Shown here one piece after another: positions 1-7,531 of a DNA stretch of 49,373 nucleotides (positions are counted from its first letter, which is position 1; each line of letters starts with the position of its first letter). The position numbers and the translations under genes are program-made. This stretch comes from Klebsiella terrigena (GTDB lineage: Bacteria; Pseudomonadota; Gammaproteobacteria; Enterobacterales; Enterobacteriaceae): assembly GCF_006539725.1 (NCBI RefSeq), contig NZ_BJNO01000030.1, positions 1 through 49,373 of the forward strand. The letters run 5' to 3'. The notes below the pieces were generated by a model that worked only from the letters and a program-made list of their open reading frames with translations, made no database searches and was not told where the DNA came from.

Positions 1-126
1 ACGCAGCGGGTGTGAGAAAAACGTCGGATTCACCGTGAACGGAACATTCCACTGCACGGGCTAAGAAAACAGCTTTCGCTCAAACTACCGTAAAAAAGAA
101 ATCCCCCTGAAACCTGACTGCACAGC
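1..126. other. Left-edge stretch with no recognised gene
   Basis: No recognisable coding sequence. One plus-strand frame stays open from the left edge to a TAA at 62-64, so the last ~20 codons of a gene entering from outside are possible. In E. coli, envZ converges on pck here, but the translated tail does not resemble the EnvZ C terminus I know. I see nothing else in it. Confidence 0.3.
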
Positions 127-128
127 AT

Positions 129-163
129 AAAAAAAATCCGTAATCTCTGTGAAATTACGGATT
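129..163 (-). terminator. Rho-independent terminator downstream of pck
   Basis: A perfect 10-bp inverted repeat, AATCCGTAAT (135-144) and ATTACGGATT (154-163), encloses a 9-nt loop. On the minus strand the stem is followed by a U-run (complement of the A-run at 129-136). It lies about 70 bp beyond the pck stop codon, so it most likely ends pck transcription. Confidence 0.8.
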
Positions 164-230
164 CCTGTACAATCACCGAAGCGTTTAACCGCCCGGCATT
201 ACCCGGCTTTTTCTTAACGCGCGTTCATGC

Positions 231-1853
231 TTAGCGCTTCGGCCCTGCGGCAACCAGCGCCGCGCCCGCCGGCGTATCGGTATACTTCTCGAAGTTTTCC
301 ACAAACAGCTTCGCCAGCTGCTCGGCCTTTTCCTGCCACTGCTCCGGAGAACCGTAGGTGTTGCGCGGATCGAGGATATGGGTATCCACGCCCGGCAGCT
401 CGGTTGGGATCTGCAGGTCGAACATCGGCAGCGTAAAGGTTTCCGCGTCATCCAGCGAGCCGTTAAGGATCGCATCGATGATCGCGCGGGTATCTTTAAT
501 CGAAATACGCTTGCCGGTGCCGTTCCAGCCGGTGTTCACCAGATAAGCCTGCGCGCCGGATGCCTGCATACGCTTGACCAGCACCTCCGCGTACTGCGTC
601 GGGTGCAGAGACAGGAAGGCAGCACCGAAGCAGGCGGAGAAGGTCGGCGTCGGCTCCGTCACGCCGCGCTCGGTGCCCGCGAGCTTGGCGGTAAAGCCGG
701 AGAGGAAGTGGTACTGCGTCTGATCGGCGGTCAGGCGCGATACCGGCGGCAGTACGCCAAAGGCATCGGCCGTCAGGAAGATAACCTTGGTGGCATGGCC
801 CGCTTTAGAGACCGGCTTAACAATATTTTCGATGTGATTGATCGGGTAGGAGACGCGGGTGTTCTCGGTCTTTGAGCCGTCATCGAAATCGATGGTGCCG
901 TCCGGGCGAACGACGACGTTTTCCAGCAGCGCGTCGCGGCGAATGGCGTGGTAGATATCAGGCTCGGCGGCTTCGGAAAGCTTAATGGTCTTCGCGTAGC
1001 AACCGCCTTCGAAGTTAAACACCCCGTCGTCGTCCCAGCCGTGTTCGTCATCGCCAATCAGGCGACGCTTTGGATCGGTGGAAAGGGTGGTTTTACCGGT
1101 GCCGGAGAGGCCGAAGAAGACGGCGACATCGCCTTTCTCACCGACGTTAGCCGAGCAGTGCATTGACGCGATGCCCTGCAGCGGCAGCAGGTAGTTCATG
1201 ATCGAGAACATCCCTTTTTTCATTTCGCCGCCGTACCAGGTCCCGCCAATCAGCTGGATCCGCTCGGTCAGGTTGAAGGCGACGAAGTTCTCTGAGTTCA
1301 GTCCCTGCTCCTGCCACTGCGGGTTGGTGCATTTCGCGCCGTTCATCACGATGAAATCCGGCTCAAATACCGCCAGCTCTTCATCCGTCGGGCGGATAAA
1401 CATGTTTTTGACGAAGTGCGCCTGCCAGGCCACCTCGGTAATAAAGCGTACGCTTAGGCGGGTGTCGGCATTGGCGCCGCAGAAGGCATCAACGATAAAC
1501 AGACGCTTGCCGGAGAGTTGATGGGTAACCAGTCCCTTCAGGTGCTGCCAGGTCTCCTGTGAGAGCGGCTTGTTGTCATTCTTGCCCTTACCCTTATCAG
1601 ACCACCAGACGGTGTCACGGGTCGTATCGTCACGAACGATATATTTATCTTTCGGCGAACGGCCGGTGAAAATACCGGTATCGACAGCGATAGCACCAAG
1701 ATTGGTTAATACGCCACGCTCATACCCTTCCAGATTGGGGTCGAGCTCCTCCTTATACAGTGTGTCGTAGTCGGGATTGTGGACGATATCCTGGACGTTG
1801 TTGATACCATAAGCCTTGAGATCCTGCGGGGTTAAACCATTATTAACGCGCAT
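231..1853 (-). CDS. pckA: Phosphoenolpyruvate carboxykinase (ATP)
   Basis: Converts oxaloacetate plus ATP to phosphoenolpyruvate, CO2 and ADP, the first committed step of gluconeogenesis from C4 acids; cytosolic. The 540-residue product has the length of the E. coli enzyme and aligns with it throughout from memory. Visible hallmarks are the P-loop GLSGTGKT near residue 248, the metal-binding DDEHGW kinase-2 motif about 20 residues later, an RSPKDKY oxaloacetate-binding segment near 65 and GNxTGK-type sequence NGTGKR near 445. The ATG has a good ribosome site (AAGGAG, 8 nt upstream). It is monocistronic with its own terminator. In E. coli pck is catabolite-activated, and a candidate CRP site lies upstream. 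Confidence 0.98.
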   Translation of the reverse strand: MRVNNGLTPQDLKAYGINNVQDIVHNPDYDTLYKEELDPNLEGYERGVLTNLGAIAVDTGIFTGRSPKDKYIVRDDTTRDTVWWSDKGKGKNDNKPLSQETWQHLKGLVTHQLSGKRLFIVDAFCGANADTRLSVRFITEVAWQAHFVKNMFIRPTDEELAVFEPDFIVMNGAKCTNPQWQEQGLNSENFVAFNLTERIQLIGGTWYGGEMKKGMFSIMNYLLPLQGIASMHCSANVGEKGDVAVFFGLSGTGKTTLSTDPKRRLIGDDEHGWDDDGVFNFEGGCYAKTIKLSEAAEPDIYHAIRRDALLENVVVRPDGTIDFDDGSKTENTRVSYPINHIENIVKPVSKAGHATKVIFLTADAFGVLPPVSRLTADQTQYHFLSGFTAKLAGTERGVTEPTPTFSACFGAAFLSLHPTQYAEVLVKRMQASGAQAYLVNTGWNGTGKRISIKDTRAIIDAILNGSLDDAETFTLPMFDLQIPTELPGVDTHILDPRNTYGSPEQWQEKAEQLAKLFVENFEKYTDTPAGAALVAAGPKR

Positions 1854-2157
1854 GTCACTGCTCCTTAGCCAATATATACTGCTTTAAATTGTAGGGGTTA
1901 TTGAGGGGTATAGACCGCGACCAGGCTCATAGATTTACGTATCTCGACAAACGCCTTGCTGACGGAAAACACGGTGACTCCTGTCACGAAACGGGTGGAT
2001 TATCTCAGGAAATTGGCTATTGGTGGGGATAGATGTTTCTTAATGGTTAAAAAGTAATTAAAAAAACTGCCGAACTGTGAATGTAATCGCTTTCCTGAAA
2101 GAAAATTACGTAACCCTTTCAGTGGGAATCGATTCATCTCGCGCGTAAAAAAATTGA
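1854..2157. other. pck upstream region; yhgE absent
   Basis: Non-coding between pck and hslO. It should hold the pck promoter and leader. The last ~40 bases before pck resemble the E. coli pck leader as I remember it. E. coli carries yhgE (a large membrane protein) at this locus; no remnant of it is visible here. The A/T-rich part around 2040-2070 and the candidate CRP box at 2076-2091 are the only signals I can pick out. Confidence 0.6.
2076..2091. promoter_or_regulatory. Candidate CRP-binding site upstream of pck
   Basis: TGTGAATGTAATCGCT fits the CRP pattern TGTGA-N6-TCACA in the first half perfectly and in the second half at three of five positions. It lies about 225 bp upstream of the pck ATG. 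pck is CRP-dependent in E. coli, which makes the site plausible. No promoter hexamers with good spacing were located, so its role is inferred. Confidence 0.35.
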
Positions 2158-2202
2158 CGCCAGGAGCGGCGGGGGAGAAAACCCCCGGCGAAGCGCCTGG
2201 CG
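2145..2202 (-). terminator. Terminator downstream of hslO
   Basis: A long GC-rich hairpin. The outer stem pairs CGCCAGG (2158-2164) with CCTGGCG (2196-2202). The inner part contains GGGGG (2171-2175) pairing with CCCCC (2182-2186) over a short A-rich loop. On the minus strand it is followed by a seven-U run (complement of 2147-2153). It begins about 11 bp after the hslO stop. Confidence 0.85.
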
Positions 2203-2212
2203 GAGGGGACGA

Positions 2213-3091
2213 TTAGTGAACCTGGGGATCGGCCGGGGAAGCGTTATTGCGGATTTCAGCAATGTCCATGGCGTTGAAGAGATAGTGATTGCCGCAGTAA
2301 TCGCAGTGCATATCAATTTCGCCTTCGTCGGCCAGGATGCTATCAATTTCTTCATCCGGCAGGGTCTTCAGCGCACCCGCACAGCGTTCGCGGGAGCAGG
2401 TACATTTGAACTCCACGTTCTGCGGATCGTAAACCGTGACCTCTTCTTCATGATACAGGCGCCACAGGACATCGTTGGCCGGAAGGGTGAAAAGCTCCTC
2501 GGCCTTAATGGTCTCCGTCAGGGTCGCCAGGTGCTCGAAATCAGCGGCCTGAGCGTCCTGCGCCGGCATCACCTGCAGCAGCATGCCGCCGGCCATTGGT
2601 TTTCCGTCATGTTCGCCGGTGCGGATGATCAGGCGGGTCGGCAGCTGCTCCGAGCGCTGGAAGTAATCTTCCAGGCAGGCGGCCAGGGTATCACCTTCCA
2701 GACCGACGACGCCCTGATAGCGCTCGCCCTCATCCGGAGAGATGGTAATGACCAGATAACCGTTACCCACCAGCGTTTTCAGATCGGCATCTTCCGGGAT
2801 CTCGCCCTGGATGCGCGCAACGCCGCGCAGCTGCTGCTGGTTAGTGCCGTTAATCACCGCCAGAGAGAGGGGACCGTCACCCTGCAGCTGCACGGTAATA
2901 TCGCCGGCAAACTTCAGCGTTGCGGTCAGCAGACTGGTAGCAACCAGCAGCTCCGCCAGCACGGTTTTGACCGGCTGCGGGTAGCTATGGTTAGCCAGAA
3001 TTTGTTCCAGCGTTTCTGAAACGGTTACCAGCTCGCCGCGCACGGCATAGTTTTCAAACAGGTAACGATGTAATTGATCGTGTTGAGTCAT
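2213..3091 (-). CDS. hslO: Redox-regulated chaperone Hsp33
   Basis: ATP-independent holdase that protects proteins from aggregation during oxidative and heat stress in the cytosol. Four zinc-ligand cysteines sit near the C terminus in the CTC and CDYC motifs (CTCSRERC then CDYCGNHY, about 30 residues apart); oxidation releases zinc and activates the protein. Length is 292 residues, as in E. coli. I take the ATG at 3091 ([10 protein letters not shown]), preceded by AGAGAG, over an upstream TTG at 3112 that would add seven residues not found in homologues. It is the last gene of the igaA-yrfG-hslR-hslO run, 44 bp after hslR. Confidence 0.97.
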   Translation of the reverse strand: MTQHDQLHRYLFENYAVRGELVTVSETLEQILANHSYPQPVKTVLAELLVATSLLTATLKFAGDITVQLQGDGPLSLAVINGTNQQQLRGVARIQGEIPEDADLKTLVGNGYLVITISPDEGERYQGVVGLEGDTLAACLEDYFQRSEQLPTRLIIRTGEHDGKPMAGGMLLQVMPAQDAQAADFEHLATLTETIKAEELFTLPANDVLWRLYHEEEVTVYDPQNVEFKCTCSRERCAGALKTLPDEEIDSILADEGEIDMHCDYCGNHYLFNAMDIAEIRNNASPADPQVH

Positions 3092-3135
3092 AATAGTCTC
3101 TCTTGCTGGCAACAGCGCTGCCTGGGTTCAGGCCG

Positions 3136-3537
3136 TTATTCACTATCGCCGTGTTTAAATCTCATCAGGTCGCGGCGCTCTTTCTTGTCCGGACGTCTGT
3201 CGGGATGCGGCATGGTTAGCGCGTTCATTTTGCGCGCCAGCGCCATTTTTTCGCGTTTCTCGATGCTCTCTACCGTCTCTTCGTACAGCGCGACGGCTTC
3301 GCTGGCGGGCCGGCGCTGTTCAGTAATACCTTTTACGACGACGGTGCGTTCGTCGTTGCCCTGGCGTAGCGTCAGGGTGGCGTCCAGCTCGACGATTTTT
3401 CCAGGCTTGCTGCGCTGTCCGTTATAGTGCACCTTGCCGCCTTCAATCATCTCGCGCGCCAGCGCACGGGTTTTATAGATGCGGGCTGCCCAAAGCCATT
3501 TGTCCAGCCTGATGGCGACGACGGGCTTCTCTTTCAT
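3136..3537 (-). CDS. hslR: Ribosome-associated heat-shock protein Hsp15
   Basis: Binds free 50S subunits carrying nascent peptidyl-tRNA and helps recycle stalled ribosomes. The 133-residue basic protein has an N-terminal S4 RNA-binding fold (VAIRLDKWLWAARIYKTRAL, then an EMIEGGKVHYNGQR-type loop) and a highly charged C-terminal tail, exactly the E. coli length and layout. It lies 9 bp downstream of yrfG and 44 bp upstream of hslO, so these genes are probably co-transcribed. In E. coli hslR and hslO are sigma-32 controlled; I did not find a convincing heat-shock promoter here. Confidence 0.97.
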   Translation of the reverse strand: MKEKPVVAIRLDKWLWAARIYKTRALAREMIEGGKVHYNGQRSKPGKIVELDATLTLRQGNDERTVVVKGITEQRRPASEAVALYEETVESIEKREKMALARKMNALTMPHPDRRPDKKERRDLMRFKHGDSE

Positions 3538-3546
3538 GGCCTCTCC

Positions 3547-4218
3547 TTATTGCGTCAGCGAGGGGATCAGGCGCCGGTAATCATTCATGCCGGGATGGCG
3601 GGCGTAGCGCTTTTCCGCCAGCCCGGAATCAGGATTGGTCACCCCAAGACAGTAGCGAATGCCGTACTGCGCTGCCGCATCGAGGATCGCCTCGTTGTCA
3701 TCAACAAACAGCGTTTTATGCGCATCGAAGCCGGTTTCCTCAGCCACCGCACGCCACAGGCGCTGATCCTCTTTCGGATAACCAAATGTGTGGGTGGAAA
3801 GCAATAAATCAAGGTGTGCATCAAGGCCGGTGTGCTTGAGCTTGACCGCCAGGTTGTGGGGATGGGCGTTGGTCAGCAGGATCCGCCGCTTGCCGCTGGC
3901 TTTGAGAGCATCAAGGAACGGCACGGTATCTTCGCGCAGGGCGGCCTTCGGCCCCTGCTCGCAGGTCATCGCACGAATATCCAAATTCAGGCGCTCGCTC
4001 CAGTAGTCAAGACAGTACCAGTTTAGCGTATGCTGCACCGCGTGATACTCCTGGTGCATTGCTTCTCTGGCCTCCTGCAGGCTAAGGCCGCGGGCGGCTC
4101 CCCAGGTTTCCGGAACCAGCTTTTGCCAGAAATAGTTGTCGAAGGCGAGGTCGAGCAGGGTGCCATCCATATCCAGCAGAACGGTATCAACCTCCTGCCA
4201 GGCGATATCAAAGTGCAT
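3547..4218 (-). CDS. yrfG: HAD-family GMP/IMP nucleotidase
   Basis: Haloacid-dehalogenase-type phosphatase; the E. coli homologue dephosphorylates GMP and IMP. Visible motifs are the nucleophile motif LLDMDGTLLD near residue 15, motif II (LLTNAHPHNL, about 115), the KEDQRLW lysine (motif III, about 150) and motif IV (LFVDDNEAILDAA, about 172). Length is 223 residues against 222 in E. coli. It lies between igaA and hslR in the conserved order, separated from igaA by 59 bp that contain a hairpin. Confidence 0.95.
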   Translation of the reverse strand: MHFDIAWQEVDTVLLDMDGTLLDLAFDNYFWQKLVPETWGAARGLSLQEAREAMHQEYHAVQHTLNWYCLDYWSERLNLDIRAMTCEQGPKAALREDTVPFLDALKASGKRRILLTNAHPHNLAVKLKHTGLDAHLDLLLSTHTFGYPKEDQRLWRAVAEETGFDAHKTLFVDDNEAILDAAAQYGIRYCLGVTNPDSGLAEKRYARHPGMNDYRRLIPSLTQ

Positions 4219-4242
4219 GGTGAGTCTCCAGCGAGGGGAAAT

Positions 4243-4271
4243 GCGCGACAGGTTAACACACCCCGTCGCGC
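4243..4271 (-). other. Intercistronic hairpin between igaA and yrfG
   Basis: Perfect 7-bp inverted repeat GCGCGAC (4243-4249) and GTCGCGC (4265-4271) with a 15-nt loop, just after the igaA stop and 25 bp before the yrfG start. There is no U-run on the minus strand, so it is not a canonical terminator. It may stabilise message ends or partially attenuate; that is inference. Confidence 0.45.
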
Positions 4272-4277
4272 AAAGGA

Positions 4278-6410
4278 TTACTCGTGATGTTCCGGTGGGG
4301 AGATGAGTACCGGGTTCAGGCAGCTTTCATAATACTTCTCAATTTCTTCCATCCGCTGGCGATGGCGCTGGTAGCGGCGGATCGCCAGCACGCCGTGCCA
4401 CGACATGCAGCCGAGCATCGCCAGCAGCAGCAGCGTCGTGCCAAGATAGCGCCACAGCCCTGAGCGATCGGGAATGCGGTGCAGATTGATATGCTGCGTG
4501 CCGTTGGCATCGGTATAGAGATTGGTGACGATGCCCTCGGCGTGGAAAGGCGTATGCATCAGCATTGCGGCCAGCCGCTGCAGCTCGCCCCACTGCTCGT
4601 GGGCAGGGTAATCATACAGGCTGACGGTTGGCCACGGCTGATTGACCAGATCGCTGCCCTCATCGCTGGCGATTAAAAAACCGCCGGGAGCCGGGCTGTT
4701 CAGCGCCTGCGCCGCGCGCGACGTTTCGCGGATCACGAACGGCGCCGTGGAGGTGGTCACCAGGTTTTCCAGCGACTCGGCGCTGACCGGGCGTAGCAGC
4801 ACGTTGATGCCGTCCAGTTTGCCCGAGCTGGCGCGTTTGGTCAGGGCATCCCAGCTGCGCGTATTGCCAAGGTTGACCAGCGCATTCTTCAGGCGCGTGC
4901 AGTCATCTTGTGCCGAGCACAGGCTATTGGTTTTGATAACGATATCGCCAAAATCATCCAGCAGCACCATTCCCGATTTCTGAATGGCCGAGCGCAGCGC
5001 CGGGCTAACGCGTGAATCGTCGTCCGGGTCAGGATGCAGCTGGCGCTGGACGGACTGCATCAGCGCGGTGGCTTTGCCGACGATGTCGGACTCCGGCAGC
5101 GGCAGGGGAGGGGCATCGTTCCAGACGATTTGCGAGCAGTCAAACGGCATAAACGGCGAGTTCTCTTTTTTTGCCGTCCAGGTATCCGGGGTGTGGATAT
5201 TGCACATGCCGGTGCCCTTCAGCCGCAGGGTATCGCCGATGCGGACCTGCGACTTCTCTAGCTGAGCGACGGTCGTCGCTTCTATGGTCTGCGCGCCCTT
5301 GAGCCACGAAAGCGTGAATTTAAACGGCATATTCAGCGGCACGCTGGCCCACAGCATCACCACCACCAGCAGGGCGCCGGCGGCGATAATGGCGCTGCGT
5401 AGCCAGTACTGGAGCGGGAAGTGCCTGACCTCATCGTGTAGCGACAGGAAGCGTCCCTGGCGCGCGACGTGACGGCTGAGGTAGATATCGACATCCGTTT
5501 GCTGGCCGAGATCCTGGGCAATCCAGGGCTGCCAGTGGCGGGGATAGATAAGGTCGATGATCCCGAGGGAGATATTATTGATGTGCTCCTGATCGTTTTC
5601 ACCAAAAAGACCCCAGCGTTTTGGCATTCCCCGCAGGCAGTGGATCTCCCGCAGCGCGTTTTTACGCGGCGGAGCATAGATTCCCCACAGGCCAGCGAGC
5701 AGCAGCAGGAGCCCGCCGCCGAGCAGCCAGGGCGTGAAAACGTAGGGGCTGATCAGGCTGAAGTAAAACAGCAGGAACGCGGCCACTATCAGTACCGCCT
5801 CGCGCAGACCATCGGGGCGGCTAAGCGCGTGCTCTTCGGCGGTCTCCTGGCGAATATTCAGCAGCTCTACCTGCTCACTCTCTTCACCGCGGATGGAGGC
5901 CTGGGTAGCCGACGCCCTTTCAAGCGCGTAGCCGCGGGCCTCCTGCGGGTAGTCGCTGAGCGCGTGGCCGTTGAGGGCAATAACCAGCGGCAGGCTGTCG
6001 GTTGGGATCAGATCGACGCTATTTTCGTCGTTGATGTGCTGCTCCCAAAAAGGCGGCAGGTGAACCTCCACCGAATCAAGGAAGTAGCGCCATTTGTTCG
6101 GATCGTCGGTGGTGATGCCATAGCGGGTGATGGCCCGGGTTACCGTAATAACGGTCTCGCTCTGTGCGTTCAGCGTCAGAGAGACCGGCGCAACGCTGGC
6201 ACCGGTGGCCGGTATCTTCTGCGCCTGGCTGAGCCCTTCGAGGTACTTTTCTACCGCCCGGCGCTCCTCGGCGGAGAGCTTGCGCGTAGCGGCATCGCTG
6301 AAGGCGTGCAGTAAAGGGAGGCGACGACGCCTGGCATGCGCGCGATACCACCACCCGATCAGCAGTGCGCAGAGCAGCAGTGCCGTGAAGAAAATCAGAA
6401 AGGTGCCCAT
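4278..6410 (-). CDS. igaA: Rcs attenuator, inner-membrane protein IgaA
   Basis: Inner-membrane repressor of the Rcs envelope-stress phosphorelay; it restrains RcsD until RcsF signals damage and is essential when Rcs is intact. The 710-residue protein has an N-terminal membrane segment (about residues 3-20), paired membrane segments near 205-255, another near 340-360, a large periplasmic domain containing four conserved cysteines (GMCNI, FDCSQ, SLCSAQDDC), and a last membrane segment near 650-670 before a charged tail. I chose the ATG at 6410 because MGTFLIFFTAL aligns with the E. coli start; an in-frame ATG at 6416 adds two residues. Confidence 0.96.
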   Translation of the reverse strand: MGTFLIFFTALLLCALLIGWWYRAHARRRRLPLLHAFSDAATRKLSAEERRAVEKYLEGLSQAQKIPATGASVAPVSLTLNAQSETVITVTRAITRYGITTDDPNKWRYFLDSVEVHLPPFWEQHINDENSVDLIPTDSLPLVIALNGHALSDYPQEARGYALERASATQASIRGEESEQVELLNIRQETAEEHALSRPDGLREAVLIVAAFLLFYFSLISPYVFTPWLLGGGLLLLLAGLWGIYAPPRKNALREIHCLRGMPKRWGLFGENDQEHINNISLGIIDLIYPRHWQPWIAQDLGQQTDVDIYLSRHVARQGRFLSLHDEVRHFPLQYWLRSAIIAAGALLVVVMLWASVPLNMPFKFTLSWLKGAQTIEATTVAQLEKSQVRIGDTLRLKGTGMCNIHTPDTWTAKKENSPFMPFDCSQIVWNDAPPLPLPESDIVGKATALMQSVQRQLHPDPDDDSRVSPALRSAIQKSGMVLLDDFGDIVIKTNSLCSAQDDCTRLKNALVNLGNTRSWDALTKRASSGKLDGINVLLRPVSAESLENLVTTSTAPFVIRETSRAAQALNSPAPGGFLIASDEGSDLVNQPWPTVSLYDYPAHEQWGELQRLAAMLMHTPFHAEGIVTNLYTDANGTQHINLHRIPDRSGLWRYLGTTLLLLAMLGCMSWHGVLAIRRYQRHRQRMEEIEKYYESCLNPVLISPPEHHE

Positions 6411-6886
6411 GCCCATCCCATCATAGTTATTCTTTTCTTAGCGGTATCGTTGGCTGCCATTAACACTCAAAAGCCATCCTTCAGGATTATGTTACCTGCG
6501 ATTATGGGCCTGGGAAGAGCGAGAAATCCTCGGGTACGCTGGGTACGCTTCGGTTTCTGCGCGCTATCCGCTCAGACTGCCGGCGACACTTACGCCCGAC
6601 GGGAGAGGCTCGTCGCGTGAGCCTGCTGTTTGCTACCGGCAGATATTGTGTAAGTAAGGGAAAATTTATTGTGCGTTACAGCAGCATACAAGCTTATCAA
6701 AAACCTTAAAATGCAGGAATCGGTAAATTCTCAAATACATTTCAACCTATTGACTTTTTTATCTTTATGATTCTCTCATTGAGCGCTAATACGTTGCAAC
6801 TATGTAAATTAGTGGCGAATTGAATTGCCGAAAGCGTGCTCCATATCGCACAATGACCTCTGTAATCACAGCATAGACCGATGACG
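6411..6886. other. igaA/nudE divergent intergenic region
   Basis: About 476 bp without a supported gene, between divergent igaA and nudE. The half nearest igaA is GC-rich and includes a 9-bp tandem duplication (GGGTACGCT at 6532-6540 and 6541-6549). The half nearest nudE (6640-6850) is A/T-rich and presumably holds the nudE promoter, but no -35/-10 pair with standard spacing stood out. The short open frames in it have no recognisable product. Confidence 0.5.
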
Positions 6887-7447
6887 ATGAGCAAATCATT
6901 ACAAAAACCCACCATTCTCAATGTTGAAACGGTAGCGCGTTCGCGTCTTTTTAACGTTGAAAGCGTGGATCTGGAATTCAGCAACGGCGTGCGCCGCGTT
7001 TATGAACGCATGCGGCCTTCTACGCGTGAAGCCGTGATGATTGTGCCGATTGTCGATGACCATATTATTCTGATTCGCGAATATGCGGTAGGAACGGAGT
7101 CCTACGAGTTAGGTTTCTCGAAAGGGCTGATCGATCCGGGTGAAAGCGTGCTGGAAGCGGCCAACCGCGAGCTGAAAGAAGAGGTTGGCTTCGGCGCGCA
7201 GAAGCTGACGTTTCTGAAAAAGCTGAGCATGGCGCCGTCCTACTTTTCCAGCAAAATGAATATTCTGGTTGCCGAAGATCTCTATCCTGAGTCGCTGCCT
7301 GGCGATGAGCCGGAACCTTTACCGCAGGTGCGCTGGCCGCTTTCCGAGCTGATGACGCTGCTGGACGAAGAAGATTTTAACGAAGCGCGAAACGTCAGCG
7401 CGCTGTTCCTGCTGCGCGAATGGCTGCAGGCGCAGGGGCGACTGTAG
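6887..7447 (+). CDS. nudE: ADP compounds hydrolase NudE
   Basis: Nudix hydrolase acting on ADP-ribose, NADH and diadenosine polyphosphates, releasing AMP. The Nudix box is plain near residues 80-105: GLIDPGE followed by AANRELKEEVGF (pattern Gx5Ex7REUxEExGU). The 186-residue product starting at the ATG at 6887 (MSKSLQKPT) matches the E. coli protein; an ATG two codons upstream is in frame but not used in homologues. The ribosome site is weak. It is transcribed alone and converges on mrcA, sharing a bidirectional terminator with it. Confidence 0.96.
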   Translation: MSKSLQKPTILNVETVARSRLFNVESVDLEFSNGVRRVYERMRPSTREAVMIVPIVDDHIILIREYAVGTESYELGFSKGLIDPGESVLEAANRELKEEVGFGAQKLTFLKKLSMAPSYFSSKMNILVAEDLYPESLPGDEPEPLPQVRWPLSELMTLLDEEDFNEARNVSALFLLREWLQAQGRL

Positions 7448-7504
7448 TCCGAAGACGCCCCTCGAGGCGATTCTGGGCATCGCCCGTACGAATGGATGAA
7501 AAAG

Positions 7505-7530
7505 AAAAAGCGCCCGCAGGCGCTTTTTTT
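7505..7530. terminator. Bidirectional terminator between nudE and mrcA
   Basis: AAAAAGCGCC and GGCGCTTTTT form a perfect stem around a CGCA loop (7505-7528), with a T-run on both strands. It sits between the convergent stops of nudE (7447) and mrcA (7532), only a base or two from the mrcA stop codon, and can serve both. Confidence 0.92.
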
Positions 7531-7531
7531 G

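Noticed and set aside
2-64. Possible envZ 3' end at the left edge
   Set aside because: The expected neighbour of pck in E. coli is envZ, but the 20 codons before the TAA do not match the EnvZ C terminus I know.
2216-3019. 267-codon plus-strand frame opposite hslO
   Set aside because: Shadow of the conserved Hsp33 gene.
5469-6314. 281-codon plus-strand frame opposite igaA
   Set aside because: Shadow of igaA with no supporting start signal.
6750-6771. TTGACT ... TATGAT as a nudE promoter
   Set aside because: Spacing between the hexamers is about 10 bp, too short for sigma-70.
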